From contig NZQU01000055.1 of assembly GCA_002696025.1 (NCBI GenBank), positions 1 through 15,738 of the forward strand: a stretch of DNA of 15,738 nucleotides. Reading direction: 5' to 3'. Every line of letters starts with the position of its first letter. The stretch's first letter is position 1. The translations under genes were made by a program, and so were the position numbers. Below are positions 8,873-15,738 of this stretch, one piece after another. This DNA is from Crocinitomicaceae bacterium (lineage in GTDB: Bacteria; Bacteroidota; Bacteroidia; Flavobacteriales_D; Crocinitomicaceae). Below the pieces are notes generated by a model that was not told the origin of the DNA, made no database searches, and saw nothing but the letters and a program-made list of their open reading frames with translations.

Positions 8873-10543
8873 TTAGTTCTCATTACGTGGTGAAACCATC
8901 CAATCATTTATTGTTCCAAAAAATGTCATTGGAGTTATTTTAACATCTTTAATAATATTCCTATAATATGTCTTAGCCTTAACAGTCCAGAGAAATAAAT
9001 AAGGAACATTATCATAGCAGTGCTTATGAATTTTTTCACCTGCATTTATTTTATCAATTGTTTTATATGTTTCATATTCTTCTAATAGTTTATCTAATAC
9101 AGGACTTGAATAACCTGTAATATTATTTAAACTATTTTTTGAGAATAAAGGTTTTAAATCGCTTCTCCAATCAAAAATATATTTTTTAAAGGCTAAATCC
9201 CATCCACTTTTTGAAGCAACTTTTTTATTGAAATTCTTTTGGTCTTGTCCATCAAGAATTAACTTTATCTTACAAGATTTAAAATATTTTACGATTTTTG
9301 TAAAAACTTGCCTTGTAGTTGAAGTTTCTCTAACAACAGACTTATCATAAATAAGTACTAATTGCAAATCTTCATAATTACTAGTATTTGAATTAAATAC
9401 TTGAAGATAATCAGTATTAGTATCTTGGATTCTAAAACCACCATTTATTAATTTATTAATAATCTCCTTACTTCCAGATTTTCTATCATGCAAATTTTTA
9501 GCTAAAATACCAAAATCTGGGTGAAATGGTCCTGTGACATCTTTTGCATTCTGTTCCGTACCCATTTTATTATAATATTGTTTAATTAAGAACTCATCAT
9601 CAATTATTTCATCAATAATAATTCTAAATTCTTTATTGTTTAAAAGTGGTACATTTGTATTAAATGCCATACCCATCCACGAATTCTCTGCATAAGGATA
9701 TTTATTTATATCAGCTTGATTATCTAAATCATCTTGTAAAATTCTACTATCAATTGAAAAAGAAAGTATATCAATACAAGTATTTTTACCATTTTTTATG
9801 CAATTTTCAGTATTTTTTTGCAAATTAGAAATAGCATTACCAATTTCATTTTCAGTTACCACTTCAACTTCCTTTATTCCCCTAGGAACGGGTTCATTAT
9901 GATAAAAATCATTCTTAAATAATGTTATTGAAACTTTTTCACCCTCAACATTTATATCATTAATATAATATGGTCCAGCTCCTAAAGGTTTTTTTGTATA
10001 CTCACCAAATTTTTCTAATGGAATATCTTGTATAATATGTTTTGGTAAAATATAAATATTTGGTAAATAAAAATTAATTGCATTCCTAAACTCTTCCCAA
10101 TCTTTTACGTGAGCAGGTTTTTTAAAAATTATTTTTTTATCATCAACTATTTCAACATCTACATAATCAACAACTTTTAAATATTCCTTTCTAGAACTTG
10201 CCTTATATAATTCAAATGTAAATGCTATATCAGCTGTTGTGATAGGTGTGCCATCTTTCCAATTGATAACTTCCTTAAGCTCTAAATTAAAATCTTGTTC
10301 AATTGCACTTGGCATCTTTAAAAGCAAATCCTCATATTGCTGTAATTTTTCATTATTTGTTACTAATCTAGCATTTATTAATTCAGCAAATCTAACCCAT
10401 CTATAAGAATCTTCTGAAAATATCGGATCTAAATGATTAATATCCATAGCCAACTCTGAATACCTAACTCCATAATAATCTTTTGAGAAAATCTGAATAT
10501 TGACAATTAAAATCAATATCAATAGCTTCACTTTTTTATTCAT
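8873..10543 (-). CDS. Periplasmic peptide-type solute-binding protein (SBP_bac_5 / OppA-DppA family)
   Basis: Extracytoplasmic substrate receptor of the importer, 556 aa. The start is ATG at 10543, 10 nt after AAGGAG; a longer open frame to 10588 would run back into the upstream gene and bury the signal peptide. Residues 1-20 (MNKKVKLLILILIVNIQIFS) are a signal peptide with no lipobox Cys, so the protein should be freely periplasmic, which implies a diderm cell. Family marks are 'NWKDGTPITTADIAFTFEL' (94-112), 'KPLGAGPYYI' (185-194), the 'SWMGMAFNTN' strand (288-297), and 'GWDLAF' with 'FDWRSD' (447-462). C248 and C256 lie close together in a surface-like insertion and could form a disulfide. 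The family includes binders of dipeptides, oligopeptides, nickel chelates and sugars, and I cannot tell which applies. Its stop is one codon before the permease B start. Confidence 0.94.
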   Translation of the reverse strand: MNKKVKLLILILIVNIQIFSKDYYGVRYSELAMDINHLDPIFSEDSYRWVRFAELINARLVTNNEKLQQYEDLLLKMPSAIEQDFNLELKEVINWKDGTPITTADIAFTFELYKASSRKEYLKVVDYVDVEIVDDKKIIFKKPAHVKDWEEFRNAINFYLPNIYILPKHIIQDIPLEKFGEYTKKPLGAGPYYINDINVEGEKVSITLFKNDFYHNEPVPRGIKEVEVVTENEIGNAISNLQKNTENCIKNGKNTCIDILSFSIDSRILQDDLDNQADINKYPYAENSWMGMAFNTNVPLLNNKEFRIIIDEIIDDEFLIKQYYNKMGTEQNAKDVTGPFHPDFGILAKNLHDRKSGSKEIINKLINGGFRIQDTNTDYLQVFNSNTSNYEDLQLVLIYDKSVVRETSTTRQVFTKIVKYFKSCKIKLILDGQDQKNFNKKVASKSGWDLAFKKYIFDWRSDLKPLFSKNSLNNITGYSSPVLDKLLEEYETYKTIDKINAGEKIHKHCYDNVPYLFLWTVKAKTYYRNIIKDVKITPMTFFGTINDWMVSPRNEN

Positions 10544-10553
10544 GATTATAAAA

Positions 10554-10559
10554 CTCCTT
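10554..10559 (-). promoter_or_regulatory. Shine-Dalgarno site for the solute-binding protein
   Basis: The minus strand reads AAGGAG, 10 nt before the ATG at 10543, inside the 23-nt gap that is the longest gap in the window. It supports the shorter start, and it suggests that the binding protein is initiated independently and probably made in higher amounts than its coupled neighbours. Confidence 0.75.
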
Positions 10560-10566
10560 AAAATAT

Positions 10567-11931
10567 TTAAATTATTCTTTGAATCCATATATCAATCTGA
10601 TTTAAAATTCTATCAAAAATGGGATCAATTATCCTGCTATCAGATGTTCTAGAAAAAATTCTTTTGATTCGACCATTCCAATTCGGTAGTTCTCCTCCAT
10701 GCCATAGACCGAGCCTAAAAGATTTTAATAATGTCGAGCTATAATTATTATATTTTAAACAATTCTTCGTAGCACAATCCATTGAAGACCTTTTTTCAAC
10801 GGCAACACATTTAGTCCAAAAATCATTAATTTTAGAATCAGCATTATCAACATAATCAATTGTTTCATTTTTATTTGATAAAAAACTATTTTTATAAATA
10901 AGTTCAGATTCTGTCAAATATAACTCATAGGGGAAATATCTATCATTAAGCTCATTACAATTAATATTTTTTATTTTACGATTATTCATTTTCTCTAATC
11001 CATATAACTCTCTTTTCATTTGATATAAAACTTTAATAGTCCTGTCATCAATCTTTCGGTAAATTTTTTTCGAATCATTTATATCTAAAAAATTATTCAA
11101 TTCAGCCAAAACTAAAAAATCAACCACATCAAGCTGAAATCTATTTTTTTTATCATTTAATATTTTGAAAGCTCTATCTATAAGATCATTTGATATTATA
11201 TTTTTATTTTCAATATTTTCATTATACATATCTAACAAACCTAACTTAACAGATGCTATTAAATTAAATTTATCATTCATTTCATATGTTTCTAGAAAAT
11301 TAGAAAAATTTTCTTTTGATTTTCTCAAATAATAATCTGCCTTTATATTATAAAAATAAGGGTTATATATAATAATTTCACCTTGAACTTCATCTTTTAA
11401 TGAAATAAATTCAGTAGGATACATAGCAAAATAATTTGAAGGTAATAATTTATATTTCCCATAATTTTGCCTTAATTGGACTTGATAGTCCCAATATTTA
11501 TTTTTATTATAAATTAAATCAGAATCCGATTCAATTACTTTAGTAAGCATTGGAATTTTTGTTTTATGTTTATCTGATAACGGCTTAAAATATAAATTGT
11601 TATTTATTTCAGATAAAAGATCTCTTGCAGATAATAATTCTTTATACCTTGCAAAATAAATCAATCCCAAAGCATAATTTCTAGATAAATTTGAATCAAA
11701 TTTAGTTTTTTTGTTTAAAAATACTCTTTCTAATTGATATAAATAATTTATTAGAATATCTTCAAATATTTCAGTTTTTGGATGAAAAAAAGTTGAATCA
11801 ATGGCAGCTAAATTGAATTTTATATCAACTTCCGCAACAACCGGACCATCATCAAAAGTACTCAAATATATTCTTAATGATATACCAATAATAAAAACTG
11901 AAATAAATAATATGATAAAATTTTTAAACAT
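10567..11931 (-). CDS. Membrane-anchored helical protein, unknown function
   Basis: I do not recognise this 454-aa protein. Residues 4-24 form one hydrophobic segment after a short basic start, and no clear cleavage site follows, so it reads best as an N-terminal anchor with the rest in the periplasm. The body is charged and mainly helical, and stretches such as 'ALGLIYFARYKELLSARDLL' (87-106) have the look of TPR helix pairs. Four cysteines lie in the C-terminal third (C325, C375, C386, C391), possibly disulfide-bonded. The C-terminus is basic and aromatic ('GLWHGGELPNWNG', 408-420). The start ATG shares one base with the stop of the upstream giant gene (TAATG), a typical coupling junction. 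It lies 23 nt before the binding-protein gene. A structural partner or adaptor between the large secreted protein and the importer is possible, but only by position. Confidence 0.8.
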   Translation of the reverse strand: MFKNFIILFISVFIIGISLRIYLSTFDDGPVVAEVDIKFNLAAIDSTFFHPKTEIFEDILINYLYQLERVFLNKKTKFDSNLSRNYALGLIYFARYKELLSARDLLSEINNNLYFKPLSDKHKTKIPMLTKVIESDSDLIYNKNKYWDYQVQLRQNYGKYKLLPSNYFAMYPTEFISLKDEVQGEIIIYNPYFYNIKADYYLRKSKENFSNFLETYEMNDKFNLIASVKLGLLDMYNENIENKNIISNDLIDRAFKILNDKKNRFQLDVVDFLVLAELNNFLDINDSKKIYRKIDDRTIKVLYQMKRELYGLEKMNNRKIKNINCNELNDRYFPYELYLTESELIYKNSFLSNKNETIDYVDNADSKINDFWTKCVAVEKRSSMDCATKNCLKYNNYSSTLLKSFRLGLWHGGELPNWNGRIKRIFSRTSDSRIIDPIFDRILNQIDIWIQRII

Positions 11932-14900
11932 TATTCACAATCATTTAATTTATATTTTTCTATATTACTTAAAATACCCGTTATTTTATATGAAGGTATA
12001 TCTTTTGAATACTTATTTATCTGATTAAATAAATTATTATTTACAGAACATACAAATGACTTATCATCTTCATCAAAAAATGTATATGTGTATGCTATAT
12101 TTGAAAAATCCATTAAAGTGGCAATTTGAGTTAATAAATTAATTTTCATATCAACTAAATCATTATCACAATTTTTTCCAATTATATTACAAGTGACGCT
12201 ATATGAATTGAAACTTTCTTCAATATATCCATTATCTTTCCAAAAATCATTAATTTTCAACCAATCATCTAAATCAGCCTCAAGTTCATTTCGATCAAAA
12301 TACGCAATATCAGATGGTGTAATTTTAGATAATGATGCATTATACATTTTATAATAACTGGGGTTAGTACCACATTCATTTACAGAATTTATTATAAGAT
12401 TGAAATAGTTTTTAGATTCTATATAATCACCAACTTCAAAATTTGATAATGCCAACCATTCTAAAACTTCACAATATTTAACATCTTTATCGACATCTTT
12501 ATCTATTTCATTTTCAATAAATTGACTACATTTTTTTTCCCAAATATCAGAGCCATTTTCTCCAATATTTTTTTGTTCTAAGCAATCTAAATAATAATTG
12601 GAAAGTGATAAATCGATTCTATTATTCTGTTCATTAATTGAAATATTTTTCTGCTGAGAATATGAATTCAAATTACCAACAATATTATATGTTATCTTAT
12701 AGTCACCATATGAATCTAGCTGAATTTTACTTCCATTATATTGTTTTGTAACATCATTTTCTAGAGAAACTATCTCAATATCTTCGATTTGCTCATTATC
12801 AATAATTTCTATGTCTGGATTATATATAAATATATTATGCTTTTTCTCAGCATTGTTTAAATCAATATAAATGCTTTTACTGTATTTTATTGATTGATCA
12901 TTCAAAACAAAATCTCCATTTATCTGATAATTATTAGATTCAAACACATCTATTGTAAGTTGGTTATTAAATAACTCGAATGTTGAATTATTATTAGGGC
13001 TAGGGTTAATACTTATAACCCCATCTACTTTATCAGATATATCGCTCTGATTCATTTTATTGACTAATTTAATAAATAATTTTAAAGGTCTTGTTTCTAA
13101 TGAAACCGAATGATTTTCATAATTTTTACTAAATGAATAAATCTTATTAATCTTTTTATGGTAGTTTTTATTACTTTCAAATTTAATTTCGATATCTTTA
13201 TTTAAATATTCTGGATTTAATATTGCTAGCCCATCTTTATCAGTAAAAGCTATTTTATCATTATAAATAAGCTTGACATTTTCCAAAACTTTACCAAACA
13301 TATCTCTAATAATTATTTTCTGTTCAAGCTTATCAAGCTGTACTTCAACATCAGTTTTACTATTATTTATTGATATAGATTTTTCATAAACATCAAACCC
13401 CTTTTTTCTAATTATTAATTTATTTTTAGAATTATTTTTAACTTTAACTTTAATTCTACCATCAGAAGTAGTTCTACCCTTATCCTGATCATTTATGAAA
13501 ACTTTAGCATCTTTAATAGAATAACTTTCTCTACTATCCAAAACCTCTAAATAGATATATGGAATCGGCGATAAAAATAAATCATATTTCAGTACAGTAT
13601 CAGAATAGTTGAAATCTAAATTCTGATTAAAATAATCAATTTCACCATCTGAAAAAACTATTTCAAATTTTTGATTTATTTTTTTAGGTTGCAATTTAAT
13701 TTTACCATAATCATCAACTTCATACTCTTTATCATTAACAAAAACAATTATATCATTAACAATATCCTTCTTCTCTTTATCTAATACCTGCAATACTACT
13801 TCAGGCAACCTCTTTATTTGTACTATCAATTCGTTATCTTTTCCAGGCTTTATTTTATGATTTTTTTCATAAGAATAATATCCAGAAGCAATGCATGAAA
13901 AATTTATACTAGGCCTAGAATAAGTAATTCTTTTTCTTAACTTTCCAGAACGATTTGTATCCCCAATTTCTTTTTTATTTAATTTAATTACCGCATCTTT
14001 AACTGGACGACCATCATCATCTGTAACTTGAATTTTAACGAATGTAATCTCATACATATCATTAGTGTATTGTTTCATAATACTATCTCTAGTCATATTA
14101 ACTTCAATTGCAGAATTTTGATATATATTTCCTTCATCATAAATATTAATATTATAATCTCCAAAATCAGAAAATTGTACTATATAAGCTTGAATTTTAT
14201 TATCGTAATAATACTTTACAATATTTTCATTTTCTAAAAATAGAGTATTAATAGATTTTTTCGTCGAATAATCTTGGAGTTTAATTTTGCAAGAAATCGT
14301 CTTTAATACTAATGAACTTTTATTTAATCCCGGCTCTAAATCAATAGTAAAACTTTCTTTAATATAACCATTTTTAGAGCACACTATATCTATTGGTTCT
14401 TGAACGTATTTAATCTCATAATTAAACATACCTTTATTATTAGTATTTCCTATTTTATTACCATTCATATAAATATCGACCTTGCCTACTTTATCATTGG
14501 CTAAATCTGAAATATTAAAATCTAAGAAAGTTCTTTGATTCACAAATAAATTTTTAGTTTCATTTATATTATTATTATCAATGATATAACTTAATTCTTT
14601 GTTTTCATAATTTTTGTTTGAATCAACAACTCTTAAATTATATTTTTTATTCATACTTGATAAATTAACTTTATACATACCTGGTGATTCAACTTCACTT
14701 ATTACATCATTTTTATAATAGATTTTTAAACCATCAACTAATTTATTTGTTTTTGAATCCAAAACTTTCAAAATTGAATAAATAGGATTTACTTTTACAA
14801 TTAAAATTTCTTGATTTGCGTCTAAAGTATAAATTTTAGAAGATTCAACATATTGAGGAATGTCTACATTTAATGAAATATACTTTCCAAAATCTTGTCC

Positions 14901-15738
14901 AAAAAATTCATATTCAATATTTCCACTATTATTAGTTTTTAAGAAAAATTTACTATCTTTGTTAACAACATTATTATCATCAATCATAACTTTAATATTT
15001 TTTAATGGCTTTAATGAATACGAATCAATGAATTGAATTTTCTTGCTGATTTGCCTTGATACTCTAGTATCATATTTGAGAATTTCTTGAGGATTAATAA
15101 ATACTTTAAACTTTTCTATGGGATTAACTTCATTAGTATAAATTGTAAAATCTAATTCATCACCAAATTTTATATTTTTATTACGCAATTCTTCTTTTAG
15201 AATAGATATTCTATAAAAACCATTTTTATTTTCATAAGTAAAATCTATTATATCATTTAATAATTTTGCATCATTAACAAATTCTTTTGTATAAAAATCT
15301 TCAATATAAACATCTATATTTACATCTTTATTTGCAAAAACAGATAATAAAATTTTCTTATTAGGTGTTAAATCATTATAGGGAATATAATTTCCTTCAT
15401 ATGATTCTATATAAAAATAGGGGTGAAAAAAATTGAACTTTAAATCAGTTTCCTGATCAAGTATAAAATTTGCTTTACCATAAACATCTGTATTAATTTT
15501 TTTAATCAATTGATTTGAGCTATTATATACTTCTATTTCAATATTTTCAACTTTCTGTTTAGATTCTAAGGATAATGGAATAAGTTTTACGATAGGATTT
15601 GTTGAAATTTCAGTTGTATTTGTTAAAGTTTGCACAGTATCAGAATATTTGCAAGAATTATCATTAATTGTAGCAGTGATATCAAAATTAGCTGCCCTAG
15701 AATCAGTACATCCATATTTATCTTCTTTTTGTTTTAAA
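11931..15738 (-). CDS. Giant secreted protein of tandem beta-sandwich (CarboxypepD_reg/PEGA-like) repeats (N-terminus outside window)
   Basis: The frame is open to the right edge: 1,268 residues are visible and the start lies outside. A GTG at 15635 is only an internal Val codon. Residues 9-31 carry the cysteine motif 'GCTDSRAANFD' ... 'DNSCKY'. Residues about 45-980 are about ten or eleven beta-rich units near 80 residues each. The clearest hold 'VKDAVIKLNKKEIGDTNRSG' (579-598), 'IKDAKVFINDQDKGRTTSDG' (741-760) and 'VGKVDIYMNGNKIGNTNNKG' (417-436). This is the '.V.dA.V.vn....G.T...G.' pattern of carboxypeptidase-regulatory and PEGA-like domains, extracellular folds used in adhesion and cell-surface assembly. 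The last 220 residues are helical, include a TPR-like pair ('ALSNFEVGDYIESKNYF', 1096-1112) and eight or more Cys, and end in 'NDCE'. It is the first visible gene; secretion is inferred because the signal peptide is not in view. Confidence 0.85.
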   Translation of the reverse strand, partial: LKQKEDKYGCTDSRAANFDITATINDNSCKYSDTVQTLTNTTEISTNPIVKLIPLSLESKQKVENIEIEVYNSSNQLIKKINTDVYGKANFILDQETDLKFNFFHPYFYIESYEGNYIPYNDLTPNKKILLSVFANKDVNIDVYIEDFYTKEFVNDAKLLNDIIDFTYENKNGFYRISILKEELRNKNIKFGDELDFTIYTNEVNPIEKFKVFINPQEILKYDTRVSRQISKKIQFIDSYSLKPLKNIKVMIDDNNVVNKDSKFFLKTNNSGNIEYEFFGQDFGKYISLNVDIPQYVESSKIYTLDANQEILIVKVNPIYSILKVLDSKTNKLVDGLKIYYKNDVISEVESPGMYKVNLSSMNKKYNLRVVDSNKNYENKELSYIIDNNNINETKNLFVNQRTFLDFNISDLANDKVGKVDIYMNGNKIGNTNNKGMFNYEIKYVQEPIDIVCSKNGYIKESFTIDLEPGLNKSSLVLKTISCKIKLQDYSTKKSINTLFLENENIVKYYYDNKIQAYIVQFSDFGDYNINIYDEGNIYQNSAIEVNMTRDSIMKQYTNDMYEITFVKIQVTDDDGRPVKDAVIKLNKKEIGDTNRSGKLRKRITYSRPSINFSCIASGYYSYEKNHKIKPGKDNELIVQIKRLPEVVLQVLDKEKKDIVNDIIVFVNDKEYEVDDYGKIKLQPKKINQKFEIVFSDGEIDYFNQNLDFNYSDTVLKYDLFLSPIPYIYLEVLDSRESYSIKDAKVFINDQDKGRTTSDGRIKVKVKNNSKNKLIIRKKGFDVYEKSISINNSKTDVEVQLDKLEQKIIIRDMFGKVLENVKLIYNDKIAFTDKDGLAILNPEYLNKDIEIKFESNKNYHKKINKIYSFSKNYENHSVSLETRPLKLFIKLVNKMNQSDISDKVDGVISINPSPNNNSTFELFNNQLTIDVFESNNYQINGDFVLNDQSIKYSKSIYIDLNNAEKKHNIFIYNPDIEIIDNEQIEDIEIVSLENDVTKQYNGSKIQLDSYGDYKITYNIVGNLNSYSQQKNISINEQNNRIDLSLSNYYLDCLEQKNIGENGSDIWEKKCSQFIENEIDKDVDKDVKYCEVLEWLALSNFEVGDYIESKNYFNLIINSVNECGTNPSYYKMYNASLSKITPSDIAYFDRNELEADLDDWLKINDFWKDNGYIEESFNSYSVTCNIIGKNCDNDLVDMKINLLTQIATLMDFSNIAYTYTFFDEDDKSFVCSVNNNLFNQINKYSKDIPSYKITGILSNIEKYKLNDCE
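15642..15716 (-). other. GCTD...DxSCxY cysteine motif (protein-level module)
   Basis: In the frame of the right-edge giant gene this stretch encodes YGCTDSRAANFD, then seven residues, then DNSCKYS, with two Cys 19 residues apart. It matches the short 'GCTDp.A.NYdp.A...dgSC.Y' module found, often in tandem, in secreted proteins of marine Bacteroidota and Marinimicrobia. Its job is not settled; a disulfide-closed surface loop is likely. It shows that the coding region continues past any in-window start. Confidence 0.75.

Noticed and set aside
10544..10588. Longer N-terminus for the binding protein starting at 10588
   Set aside because: It would put 15 polar residues before the signal peptide and overlap the 454-aa gene. 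The ATG at 10543 has AAGGAG at a usable distance.
11801..12028. Plus-strand open frame of 75 codons across the TAATG junction
   Set aside because: It overlaps two coupled genes on the other strand, and no promoter or ribosome site is apparent.
14028..14237. Plus-strand open frame of 69 codons
   Set aside because: It is antisense to the beta-repeat array, with Ile/Asn-rich low-complexity content.
15633..15635. GTG start for the right-edge giant protein
   Set aside because: The frame is open upstream to the window edge and encodes a recognisable cysteine motif, so this is an internal Val codon.

Overview
This is a very A+T-rich bacterial window, roughly a quarter G+C by eye. Every real gene reads on the minus strand, so transcription runs from high to low coordinates. 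The standard code fits: TGA and TAA are stops and TGG encodes Trp. Both edges cut through a gene. The organism looks like a diderm marine bacterium. Signal peptides end in 'FSQ' or 'FGQ', and the solute-binding protein has a plain signal peptide without a lipobox. The protein at the right edge carries the motif 'GCTDS...AxNFD...DxSCxY', which is common in secreted proteins of marine Bacteroidota and Candidatus Marinimicrobia (SAR406). Two genes have strong Shine-Dalgarno sites (AAAGGAG, AAGGAG), which is unusual for Bacteroidota, so I lean towards a Marinimicrobia-like lineage. This is inference only.

Layout in transcription order: (1) an N-terminally truncated large secreted protein, at least 1,268 aa, made of tandem carboxypeptidase-regulatory/PEGA-like beta-sandwich repeats followed by a helical TPR-like C-terminus (15738-11931); (2) a 454-aa membrane-anchored helical protein of unknown function (11931-10567); (3-7) a complete five-gene peptide-type (Opp/Dpp) ABC importer: binding protein, permease B, permease C, ATPase D, ATPase F (10543-4877); (8) a 1,488-aa secreted protein with cryptic beta repeats, a tandem Cys/Trp module and a hydrophobic C-terminal tail (4870-404); (9) the start of a small secreted helical protein that runs off the left edge (400-1).

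The eight junctions are an overlap of 4 nt (three times) or 1 nt (once), or gaps of 3, 3, 6 and 23 nt. There is no room for internal promoters or terminators, so the window looks like the inside of one polycistronic operon whose promoter lies right of the window and whose end lies left of it. There is no stretch over 300 bases without a gene, and I saw no RNA gene, mobile element or CRISPR array.

The most interesting point is this arrangement: an intact peptide importer translationally coupled and sandwiched between very large, unrecognised envelope proteins. They may form an envelope assembly that captures or processes a substrate and feeds it to the importer, but I see no peptidase or other catalytic motif, so the substrate and mechanism are unknown. 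A second oddity is an insertion of about 100 residues in the D-type ATPase, between Walker A and the Q-loop.
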